Positions 53,367 through 60,284 of a stretch of DNA of 60,284 bases are shown one piece after another. Source of the DNA: Aphanocapsa lilacina HA4352-LM1 (GTDB lineage Bacteria > Cyanobacteriota > Cyanobacteriia > Gloeobacterales > Gloeobacteraceae); assembly GCA_019359725.1 (NCBI GenBank), contig JAHHGR010000021.1, forward strand, positions 1-60,284. The letters are read 5' to 3'. Numbering within the stretch: position 1 is the stretch's first letter; each line of letters begins with the position of its first letter. The notes under the pieces were generated by a model. It made no database searches and was not told where the DNA came from. It saw only the letters and a program-made list of their open reading frames with translations. A program made the position numbers and the translations under genes.

Positions 53367-53528
53367 ATGCAGCCTGTAAGAGTATGCTTATTCTGCCTGA
53401 GGAATGGTGGTTACATCACCTACCAGCGGCTATCTACCTTTCCGAATCTGTTGCTCTATTGTAGGCAAGCCGGAGCGTGGGGCATTCGCCTTGTGCAACC
53501 GCTTGGCACCTGCATCTGTTGCACTTGA
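53367..53528 (+). CDS. Small Cys-rich peptide, candidate radical SAM substrate
   Basis: A 53-residue frame, MQPVRVCLFCLRNGG at the start and LGTCICCT at the end, with Cys at 7, 10, 33, 50, 52 and 53. GGAGG stands five bases before the ATG, a better ribosome-binding site than most genes here. An in-frame ATG four codons earlier is also possible. It ends about 100 bp before the radical SAM gene on the same strand. A precursor peptide in this position would be typical, but no known leader is recognised and the frame could be chance. Confidence 0.35.
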   Translation: MQPVRVCLFCLRNGGYITYQRLSTFPNLLLYCRQAGAWGIRLVQPLGTCICCT

Positions 53529-53631
53529 AAGCCACGTCCGATTCAGATGTGCTGAATCCGTCCGGTTGAGGCGACCCGACTCGACACTATTTTGCGCGGC
53601 CATTTACTTGTCGTGATGGAGAGAGTACGGT

Positions 53632-54852
53632 ATGGAAAATTTGGCTATGCGAACCGCTGTAGACGAAATTCAAAGTGTGCTGTTGTCCGATTCTCCCGAA
53701 CTCACCACGTTGCGTTTTTCTTTGGGTGAGCGTTTCGGCTTAGTGGACAACGAGGTCGTTACTTGTATTCGTCGGGTTGTCAAGGGTGTGAACCTGAAGC
53801 TATTCGCTCCGGTGACAAAGTTGGAGTTGATTTTGACTGAAGGGTGTAACCTCGCTTGCACGTACTGTTTCGAAAAGGACATGCTGGGCTACAGAAAAAT
53901 GTCCGAGGAGGTTGCGCGAGCGGCCATCGAACTGTTGATGGAGTATTCAGCCTCGGAGCGCGATGTGGGAATCACGCTTTTTGGAGGAGAGCCCACCCTG
54001 AATTTCCCCGTTTTGCAATGCGCTGTTGAGCATGCGGAGTCGCGGTGCGATCAACTTGGAAAGACCGTCCGCTTCGACATGACCAGCAACGGTTCGTTGA
54101 TAACCGAGGGGATGGCCGAGTATTTTGCGGAGCACAAGGTCATGGTCCTCTTGAGTATTGATGGTCTCCAAGAATCTCACGACCGTTTCAGGAAAAACAA
54201 ACAGGGGGCAGGAACTTTCGAAGGAACCATGCGGGCGGTCAAGATTCTGAAGAAAACCCAGAAGTGGCTCGGCACGAAGATGACGGTAATGCCGGAGAAT
54301 GCCTCCAGGCTCTTCGAAGACGTCCTCGGCCTGTACAGGCTCGGGATTAACCAATTTTTGATCGGTCACGCCACTGGTATACATTGGCCAGAGGAGGCGT
54401 TGCAGGCTTTCGCTTCGCAATTCGGAAGGCTCTATCGGTGGTACAAGGAAGAGAAGCGAACCGACCTTAGAATTTCGGACTTTGAAGAAATCGAAGCTGA
54501 AAGTGGTTCCTACTTCGGTTGCCAGGCGGGAAGGAACAGCATTTCTGTCACGGTGGATGGTGAAATTTCTCCGTGTTCGAAGATTTTGGCAATTGACAAC
54601 AAGCATCTCTTGGCCAAGCTAGGTGATATCGTTTACGGACTGTCTCACATACGCAATCGGTTTGAGCTTGTGAATTGTTCGCAATTGAAAATGGCTTGCA
54701 AAGAGCAAGGGATCGAGCAGGACTTCCGTGGGGGCTGTTTTGCCGTAAACCACACGGACAATGGCGCTCTCTTTGTTCCCAGCTTGCAGGAGCACAAAGT
54801 TTCCTTCTTGAAACGCTCCGCTTGTTCCGGCTGCTCCGCCTGCGCACATTGA
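53632..54852 (+). CDS. Radical SAM/SPASM peptide maturase
   Basis: A 406-residue radical SAM enzyme. The 4Fe-4S/SAM motif is C72-x3-C76-x2-C79 (TEGCNLACTYCFEKD), with the SAM-binding GGEPTLNF after it. The C-terminal SPASM part has Cys 297, 315, 349, 356, 369, 398, 401 and 404, enough for two auxiliary clusters. Such enzymes make thioether or C-C links in ribosomal peptides, or act as anaerobic sulfatase-type maturases. No sulfatase is nearby. The next gene is a secreted protein with a seven-Cys tail, a likely substrate. Start: GGAGAG lies seven bases upstream of ATG 53632. Codon use and GC content look less biased than in surrounding housekeeping genes, suggesting transfer. Confidence 0.9.
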   Translation: MENLAMRTAVDEIQSVLLSDSPELTTLRFSLGERFGLVDNEVVTCIRRVVKGVNLKLFAPVTKLELILTEGCNLACTYCFEKDMLGYRKMSEEVARAAIELLMEYSASERDVGITLFGGEPTLNFPVLQCAVEHAESRCDQLGKTVRFDMTSNGSLITEGMAEYFAEHKVMVLLSIDGLQESHDRFRKNKQGAGTFEGTMRAVKILKKTQKWLGTKMTVMPENASRLFEDVLGLYRLGINQFLIGHATGIHWPEEALQAFASQFGRLYRWYKEEKRTDLRISDFEEIEAESGSYFGCQAGRNSISVTVDGEISPCSKILAIDNKHLLAKLGDIVYGLSHIRNRFELVNCSQLKMACKEQGIEQDFRGGCFAVNHTDNGALFVPSLQEHKVSFLKRSACSGCSACAH

Positions 54853-54954
54853 AGGCGGTACGGTCCTCGCTGGCACCGGTGACACCGCAATATTCAGTGT
54901 GTCGAAGGATGATATGTCGAAAGGATGATCGAAATCCGCGTTGCGAGGTAAGTT

Positions 54955-56487
54955 ATGAAGTTTTCATTTGCTTTTGGCGCACGGCTTTGTGTATCGCTAC
55001 TCTTGGTCTCTCTTTTGCAGGAAGGTTCCTTGGCAAGCCCGGGAAATCTGTCCTTGCAGGGCACGAAGAATCTGCAGATTGACGGCGTGAGTAGTTCTAA
55101 CTCTGTGACCGTGGACCGGGCGGGCAACGTGTACGTTGCTGGGATGGCGATCCGCCTACCGAACGGGGGCGACCCCGAACCCGGCGACGCTTTCGTTGCC
55201 AAGTACAGCAAGGGAGGCAGTCTGCTGTGGAAGCAAGTATTGTCCACTGCGGGCCTCGACAATGCCCTCGGCATCGCTGTCGATCCGTTGGGCAATGTCT
55301 ACGTCTCCGGCACCACCGACGGGGCCCTCGGCTCTGCCCCCGTCGGCGGTCGTGACGCGTTCATTGTGAAGTACGACACTGGGGGCACACTGCTTTGGAA
55401 AAAGCAATTGGGTACCTCCGCCCTCGATTCGGCATTCGGAATTGCCCTTGATGGCAAAGGCAACGCCTACATCGCGGGCGTCACCTTCGGCGACATCGGG
55501 GCGAAGAATGCCGGCGCGTCGGATGCGTGGGTGGCCAAGTACGATCCCGAAGGCAATCTGCGGTGGATTAAACAGTGGGGCAGCGCCGGGGCAGACAGCG
55601 CCACCGCCGTCGCAATCGCCCCCAATGGCGACGCCCTTATCGCAGGGCAAACGGAAGGATCCGTGGGTTCTGCGGGGATCAACAACAAGAATGCGTTGTT
55701 GGCCCGCTACAACCCACGCGGCGAGTTGCTTTGGGTGGAGCAGATTTCGACCCCGTCCACGGACGGTGCCCTCGGCATAGTGACGGATGCCGCCGGCAAT
55801 GCCCTTGTGGTCGGCGGGACAGAAGGCCAGCTAGGTTCCGAGCAGTACGGGGGCGAAGATGCTTTCGTCGCCCTGTACGACTCCAAAGGGCACCTTCAGT
55901 GGAACAAACAGCTAGGCACCCAATTGACAGACGTCGCCAACAGCGTCGCCATCGACCAAAAGGGCAACGTTTTCATTGCCGGCATGACCTACGGCGCTTT
56001 CCGGGGCGAGCAACCTGACGGCAAAAAACCCTCCGGCTGGGTCGCCAAGTTGAATCTCGGCGGCTCGATGCTCTGGTTGCAACAATTCGCCGACGCGCCC
56101 TCCCGGTACCTCAACGGCATCGCGATTGATAGTGACCAGAACTTGCGCATCGCGGGCTCCACCTTCCCCATCGACGGCGACGAGCCCCAAAGCGCCTTTT
56201 TGTCTTCGTACGCCCAATCGGACTCCACCGTTCAACCGGACACGGCCCAAGGGACGTCCTTCCAATCTTTGGAGGAACTGTCGAACGAACTCACGCGCAA
56301 TTTGCTGCCCAGGGTGTCCCAATCCTTGTCCATCGACACGATTGGGGGTCTACCCCAACCCCTGTTTGTTTGCACGGGTTCGCAGTTCAACTGTGGAACG
56401 TACGACTGCACAACGATCCATGGATGCAGCAACATCTTCGGTTGCATGAGTTACTCGGGTCTTTGCTACGGTTGCATTCTGTATTAA
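54955..56487 (+). CDS. Secreted SBBP beta-propeller protein with seven-Cys tail
   Basis: A 510-residue protein with a signal peptide (LCVSLLLVSLLQEGSLA). Residues about 40-415 are seven SBBP-type repeats of about 50 residues (GNVYVSGTTDGALGS, DAFIVKYDTGGTLLWKKQLG, ALDSAFGIALDGKGNAYIAG), which should fold as a beta-propeller. A helical, acidic linker follows (SLEELSNELTRNLLPRVSQS), then SIDTIGG. The tail has Cys 473, 480, 485, 491, 497, 504 and 507 (spacing C6C4C5C5C6C2C) and ends CILY. The linker plus GG plus Cys-rich end looks like a RiPP leader and core fused to a propeller. It starts 102 bp after the maturase stop. Confidence 0.85.
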   Translation: MKFSFAFGARLCVSLLLVSLLQEGSLASPGNLSLQGTKNLQIDGVSSSNSVTVDRAGNVYVAGMAIRLPNGGDPEPGDAFVAKYSKGGSLLWKQVLSTAGLDNALGIAVDPLGNVYVSGTTDGALGSAPVGGRDAFIVKYDTGGTLLWKKQLGTSALDSAFGIALDGKGNAYIAGVTFGDIGAKNAGASDAWVAKYDPEGNLRWIKQWGSAGADSATAVAIAPNGDALIAGQTEGSVGSAGINNKNALLARYNPRGELLWVEQISTPSTDGALGIVTDAAGNALVVGGTEGQLGSEQYGGEDAFVALYDSKGHLQWNKQLGTQLTDVANSVAIDQKGNVFIAGMTYGAFRGEQPDGKKPSGWVAKLNLGGSMLWLQQFADAPSRYLNGIAIDSDQNLRIAGSTFPIDGDEPQSAFLSSYAQSDSTVQPDTAQGTSFQSLEELSNELTRNLLPRVSQSLSIDTIGGLPQPLFVCTGSQFNCGTYDCTTIHGCSNIFGCMSYSGLCYGCILY

Positions 56488-56828
56488 TGGGCAGCGAAAC
56501 GACAAAACCCGGTATCTGTCGCTGCGGGTGAGCCAAGGATTGCCGGTTCTTCTCGAGGTGTGACTGAGCGAGGAGGTGCTCGAAAAAGGTTTGGTATGAT
56601 GCAGGGTGCATTTTCGCTAAATGCAAAGGCATAAATAATCCCGCCCGAGCTTGCTGCCGGCGGGGTAAGGATGTTCGTTCAAGCAGTAGATGAAGAGTCC
56701 TGGGCAGCCTCCTCGGTTTCCTCGTCATCGTACAAGCCAATAGCCGGGTTTGTGTCTGTGTGTTGTGTGTGTTGCGACTCCTGCCAGACCAATCTGACCC
56801 ACAACAGCAATAACAGCAATAACTGTAA
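56488..56828. other. 341-bp region right of the radical SAM cassette, no gene seen
   Basis: After the beta-propeller stop there is a possible hairpin with seven-base arms (56492-56498 and 56520-56526). Next comes the word shared in inverted orientation with the left flank (about 56568-56586), and a short repeat of AGCAATAAC at 56806-56822. A 117-codon minus-strand frame crosses this region and the Cys tail, but it looks like a shadow. Confidence 0.4.
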
Positions 56829-58649
56829 TTAGCCCACCAGTTCCCCCGTCTCCTGGAGGGTATGCAGCCGCCGATAAAGACCCGGCTGCGTCAGCAGATC
56901 CTGGTGGCTGCCCACCTGGACGATCCGGCCGCCGTCGAGGACGACAATCGCGTCCGCCTCGCGGATGGTGCTCAGGCGGTGGGCAATTACGATCGTGGTA
57001 CGGGTGCCGAACACGTCGCCCATGGCCAGTTGAATGGCGCGCTCCGACTCGTAGTCGAGGCTGGAGGTGGCTTCGTCGAAAATCAGCACGTCCGGCTCGG
57101 CGATGAGGGCGCGGGCGATGCCGAGGCGCTGGCGCTGGCCGCCCGAGAGGCGCAAGCCCCGCTCGCCCACCACCGTGGCGTAGCCTCTGGGCAGCTTCAG
57201 GGCGAATTCGTCGACGCGGGCGATGCGGCAGGCTTCGCGCACCTGATCGGGGGTGGCGGCGGGGTTGCCGTAGAGCAGGTTCTCCAGCAAGGTGCCGTTA
57301 AAGACATCAACTTCCTGGTGCACGATGGCGAGGCGGCGGCGGTAACCGGCCACGTCCAGTTCGCGGATGTCCTGGCCGTCGATGCGGATGAGCCCCCGGG
57401 TAGGCTCGAAGTAGCGAAAAAGCAGCTTCACCAGGGTCGATTTTCCCGATCCCGAGCGGCCCACCAGGGCGACCGTCTGGCGGGGGAGAATCTTCAGGTC
57501 GATGTTTTCGAGCACCGGCCGGTTCGGGTCGTAGCCGAAGCTCAGGTTCTCGATGGTCAGCTCGCCCGCAAATGGCTGCACCACTGGTACTGTTGCCGTC
57601 GTCGGGGTGAGGGAGACGGTGTCGGTGCCCTCCGGGGTGGCCATAAATTCGTGAAAGCGAATCATCGAAGCGTAGCGGCGGGCGAAGACCTCCGCCAGTT
57701 CGCCAATGGGCGAGACTTCGGAGTAGGCCATGCTCGAAACGGTAAGGGTTGTGACGAAATGCCCGAGCGAGATGCGGCCCGCGAGCGTCTCCCAGAGGGT
57801 GAAACCGAGCACGCCGAACATACTCGCCTGCACGAGCGTCGCGCGCAGCGTGCTCAGTTGCACGTAGCCCAGGTGGATGCGGTAGTCGATTACTACGAAC
57901 TCGCGCTCGAAGCGGCGATTCTGCCGCGCCAGTTCGGATCGCTCGGTGGCAAAGGCTTTGACCGTCTTGATGTTGGTGATGATTTCTGAAGTGCGGCTTT
58001 CGGTGTCTTCTTCGTAGCGCTCCAGCCGCTCCTCGATGGCCACCAGCCGCTTCAGTTTCCAGAAGGTGAGGCCCAGAATCAGCGCAAAGGAGACGCCGAA
58101 GGCAATGGCGATGCGCCACTCGATAAGCCAGATCACCACAAAAATTGCCAGCACCCGAAAGAGCTTGGGAATCAGTTGACCGGCCACCTCCGGGTAGGTC
58201 CAGGTGTGGTTGGACACTCCCCGGGCCACCATCCCGGCGATGCGGCCGGGGTTGTTTTCGTCGTAGAACTCCAGCGGCAGGCGCAACAGTTTTTCGAGGG
58301 CCTGGCGAAAGTTGTCGCGGCGGGCGCGCAAGGAGATGTCCCAGTGGAACCATTGGCCGAGCCAGGGCTGGATGGGCGCACGCACCACAGTCACTACAAA
58401 GATGATCCCCATCAGCACCGCGAGGGCCAGAACCCCGTCCGCCGAGCGGCCCGTCCAGCGCGCCAGATCTTCGACCCATTGCTGCACCGGGCCGTCGAGG
58501 GGCTGGCGCGAAAGCACGTTGAGGATCTGACCGGTCGCGTAGGGCACCGCCAGATCGACGACTTCCAGAACACTGCTTGCCCCAATGGTCACAGCCGACA
58601 GCGGCCAGTAAGGGCGATAAAATCCAAGCACATCCCGCAAGGACGCCAT
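56829..58649 (-). CDS. ABC exporter, fused permease-ATPase
   Basis: A 606-residue half-transporter of the MsbA/lipid-multidrug type. Six membrane helices (the first near 15-37, others about 70-92, 160-205 and 270-295) are followed by an ATPase domain: Walker A GRSGSGKST, Q-loop HQEVDVFNGT, signature LSGGQRQRLGIARAL, Walker B VLIFDEATSSLD and His in IAHRLST. The substrate is unknown. It is convergent with the radical SAM cassette, so it could export a modified product, but it is on the other strand and may be unrelated. Confidence 0.92.
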   Translation of the reverse strand: MASLRDVLGFYRPYWPLSAVTIGASSVLEVVDLAVPYATGQILNVLSRQPLDGPVQQWVEDLARWTGRSADGVLALAVLMGIIFVVTVVRAPIQPWLGQWFHWDISLRARRDNFRQALEKLLRLPLEFYDENNPGRIAGMVARGVSNHTWTYPEVAGQLIPKLFRVLAIFVVIWLIEWRIAIAFGVSFALILGLTFWKLKRLVAIEERLERYEEDTESRTSEIITNIKTVKAFATERSELARQNRRFEREFVVIDYRIHLGYVQLSTLRATLVQASMFGVLGFTLWETLAGRISLGHFVTTLTVSSMAYSEVSPIGELAEVFARRYASMIRFHEFMATPEGTDTVSLTPTTATVPVVQPFAGELTIENLSFGYDPNRPVLENIDLKILPRQTVALVGRSGSGKSTLVKLLFRYFEPTRGLIRIDGQDIRELDVAGYRRRLAIVHQEVDVFNGTLLENLLYGNPAATPDQVREACRIARVDEFALKLPRGYATVVGERGLRLSGGQRQRLGIARALIAEPDVLIFDEATSSLDYESERAIQLAMGDVFGTRTTIVIAHRLSTIREADAIVVLDGGRIVQVGSHQDLLTQPGLYRRLHTLQETGELVG

Positions 58650-58816
58650 GGCTGTCTTTCTCTGTAGTACGTATTAATTACATTGTAGTACAGCGGCGTC
58701 CAAATCTCTTGGCCAGTGGAAGAAAGAGCCCCATTTGCTTGCCCTGTGGGATTCTGTCGGAGAGATCGCGACCTTACAATGAAAAAGTGCGTCGAATCGT
58801 GCAAGGGCGGTCTGTG

Positions 58817-59605
58817 ATGGCGATACCGGCAACCCGCGAAGATACCTGGGTGCAAACGGACTGGGAGAGTTTCCTTGCCCTGCAGAGCGAGCCGGTCTAC
58901 GAGCGGAGCAAGTTCTACTATCACCACGGCTGGATGCGCGTCGAGATGTCTCCTGTCGGTCCTGCCCACGCCGAGGACAACGGCCTGATCGCCCAAGTGG
59001 TGGGTCTATTTGCTTTTCGTTGTGGCCTGTGCTTTAAAAGCTACGTCAATGTGACCTTCAGAAAGATCGGCTTGCAGGAAGCCCAGCCGGACCTGGCATA
59101 TTACCTGGGCAATGTTGCGCAGTTGCCGCCCTTCCCCTCCCGTTCCAACAGCCCCATCGACCTCGACCGCTATGCCCCACCGAGCCTGACAATCGAAGTA
59201 GCGGCCACATCTCTCAAGGACGACCTGACGACCAAGCGGGCGTTGTACGGCGAACTGGGGGTGCAGGAGTACTGGGTAGTGGATACGCAATCCGGGCGGG
59301 TGCTGATATTCGGATTTGCTCAGCCGGGCGACGTCGCCACTGAGTTGGAGCGTTCGCGTGTCCTGCCCGGTCTGAGTACACAGGCGTTAGAAGAAGCCTT
59401 GCGGCGCGGTCAGGCAGAAGGAGATGGAGCGGCGATGCAATATATCCTTAACCTTCCGGGCAACAGGTCGCTGCCATTCAGGCTGCGCTGTCGCCCGAAC
59501 GGCATCAACCTGTACGATGATGAAAACCCAGGCCGGAAACTCACTTTCTCAGTGGCTCATTGTTCAGGGGCAGGTCATCGGGCCGCACCCCACACAAGCG
59601 CTTGA
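58817..59605 (+). CDS. Uma2 (DUF820) family nuclease-fold protein
   Basis: A 262-residue protein of the Uma2 family, which has a PD-(D/E)XK restriction-endonuclease fold. YYHHGWMRVEMSPVGPAHAEDN opens the domain. AQPDLAYYLG (catalytic Asp), LTIEVAATSLKDDLTTKRALYGELGVQEYWVVD (Glu and Lys) and VLPGLSTQALEEAL close it near residue 205. The extra ~55 residues partly overlap an IS5-like remnant on the other strand. Uma2 genes are numerous in cyanobacteria, often near mobile DNA, without proven function. ATG 58817 starts the conserved part. Confidence 0.85.
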   Translation: MAIPATREDTWVQTDWESFLALQSEPVYERSKFYYHHGWMRVEMSPVGPAHAEDNGLIAQVVGLFAFRCGLCFKSYVNVTFRKIGLQEAQPDLAYYLGNVAQLPPFPSRSNSPIDLDRYAPPSLTIEVAATSLKDDLTTKRALYGELGVQEYWVVDTQSGRVLIFGFAQPGDVATELERSRVLPGLSTQALEEALRRGQAEGDGAAMQYILNLPGNRSLPFRLRCRPNGINLYDDENPGRKLTFSVAHCSGAGHRAAPHTSA

Positions 59606-59645
59606 ACTCGGTAGGTTTGAGGTCCTTGATGTGTTCGTAAGTCAT
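59541..59645 (-). pseudogene. IS5-like transposase, N-terminal fragment
   Basis: A 34-codon frame starting MTYEHIKDLKPTEFKRLCG resembles the N-terminal helix-turn-helix of IS5-family orfA transposases. It stops at 59541-59543, after which no transposase sequence continues. It overlaps the 3' end of the Uma2 gene, so the Uma2 tail may be partly of IS origin. Confidence 0.55.
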
Positions 59646-59711
59646 CGGCAGATTAGGAGAGTTGCCACCCTACCTGTGACCTATCCTTACCATTCATGCA
59701 GAAGTGTTGAA

Positions 59712-60084
59712 TCAGTGAACGCTTGCACACAGTTCGAGCGGCCAGACCCTGCGCCTCCAGCTGCCCAGCAATTTTCCCAGCCAATGCACATAACTGACTT
59801 CCTGACACATGCAACATTGCAAGTAACGCAATTTATCCAACCGTTTACTACCCCATATTTTCGGCACAGCTACCAGTTCCAATAACAGGTGGGCAATCAG
59901 GGTTACGTAGACCTGCATCCGGATGCCATTCTCGTTTTTTGTCATCAAACGCTTCAGCTTTAAATGCATTTTTAGAAACTTCCATAACAGCTCTATCTGC
60001 CAGCGTTGACGGTACAGTTCCATCACCTCTTCATCGCCGATTTTCCACTCGCCTTCGCTGGGCAAGTTCGTCACCAGTCCGCCG
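59712..60084 (-). pseudogene. IS4-family transposase, C-terminal part, interrupted by IS30
   Basis: About 120 codons. VTNLPSEGEWKIGDEEVMEL, then YRQRWQIELLWKFLKMHLKL, is the Y-(2)-R-(3)-E-(6)-K signature of IS4-type DDE transposases. LRYLQCCMCQE and a stop follow at 59712. The frame remains open upstream exactly to 60084, where the IS30 left inverted repeat begins and a stop follows. The 5' part of the gene is therefore displaced beyond the IS30 copy. Confidence 0.8.
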
Positions 60085-60284
60085 ATTCAAAAATGAAGTG
60101 CAACGCTTGAGAGCCTTCCGCTGAGGGACTCATAGAGGTATCCTGACGTTTACTACGACAAACAGGAACCCCTATGAGCTTCAGCCAGCTTACCCTACAA
60201 GAGCGTCATCGGATCTATATTCTGCGGTACGAAGATTGCTTATCTTTAAGCGCCATCGCCCAATTGCTTGGACGCCACTGCAGT
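60085..60284 (+). mobile_element. 5' end of an IS30-family element
   Basis: The left terminal inverted repeat is 60085-60104 (17 of 20 positions match the reverse complement of 99-118). It is followed by a 69-bp leader and the transposase start. It cuts the IS4-type gene at 60084. The element runs off the right edge. Confidence 0.82.
60174..60284 (+). CDS. IS30-family transposase, N-terminal part (cut by window edge)
   Basis: Thirty-seven codons, MSFSQLTLQERHRIYILR then SLSAIAQLLGRHCS, form the N-terminal helix-turn-helix that IS30 transposases use to bind their inverted repeats. AGGA lies six bases before ATG 60174. The remainder is outside the window. Orientation is the same as the fragment at 3-116. 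Confidence 0.85.
   Translation, partial: MSFSQLTLQERHRIYILRYEDCLSLSAIAQLLGRHCS

Noticed and set aside
56387..56740. 117-codon minus-strand frame over the Cys tail
   Set aside because: Antisense to the beta-propeller's 3' end, no ribosome-binding site, no protein-like pattern.
1..60284. CRISPR array
   Set aside because: No regularly spaced 25-40 bp repeats were seen; the repeated DNA in the FG-GAP gene is coding and much longer.

Overview
The window looks like chromosomal DNA of a GC-rich cyanobacterium, most likely a Gloeobacter relative. The cyanobacterial markers are a one-helix high-light-inducible protein, a CyanoP-type lipoprotein, an RpaB response regulator, a LabA-type NYN protein, a DevBCA exporter, a DUF3146 protein, a class II Calvin-cycle aldolase, a solanesyl-diphosphate synthase and a pilB-pilT-pilC cluster. 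The genus is inferred from overall impression; no database search was run.

Left part (1-13.5 kb): the window opens in the 3' end of an IS30-family element that abuts a beheaded TonB-dependent receptor. Then come recQ, a membrane GT2 glycosyltransferase, a HEAT-repeat protein, and a two-gene operon of a giant tubulin-like protein and a membrane-anchored zinc-ribbon/PstS-like protein. An exported FG-GAP repeat protein and a Phd/VapC-type toxin-antitoxin pair follow.

Middle (13.5-46 kb): mostly housekeeping genes (fba, sds, trpF, holB, pip, tldD, glyQ, pdxJ-ispE, a tRNA-Ser). Among them lie a PadR/devBCA divergon, a GH13 glycosidase, a UvrC-like GIY-YIG protein, a degenerate RNase II-like protein opposite a degenerate DinG-like helicase, a prepilin-like/exported-protein pair and a hybrid histidine kinase followed by IS6/Uma2 debris.

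Right part (46.9-60.3 kb): pilB-pilT-pilC divergent from a SigF-like sigma factor, then rpaB. Next is an accessory cassette of a radical SAM/SPASM maturase and a secreted SBBP beta-propeller that ends in a seven-cysteine tail. An ABC exporter, a Uma2 nuclease and three layered transposon remnants follow. The window ends in the 5' end of an IS30 element whose inverted repeat matches the one at the left edge, so the window is bounded by two halves of the same kind of element.

The most promising poorly described systems are the radical SAM/beta-propeller cassette (53.4-56.5 kb) and the tubulin-like/PstS-like operon (6.65-11.2 kb).
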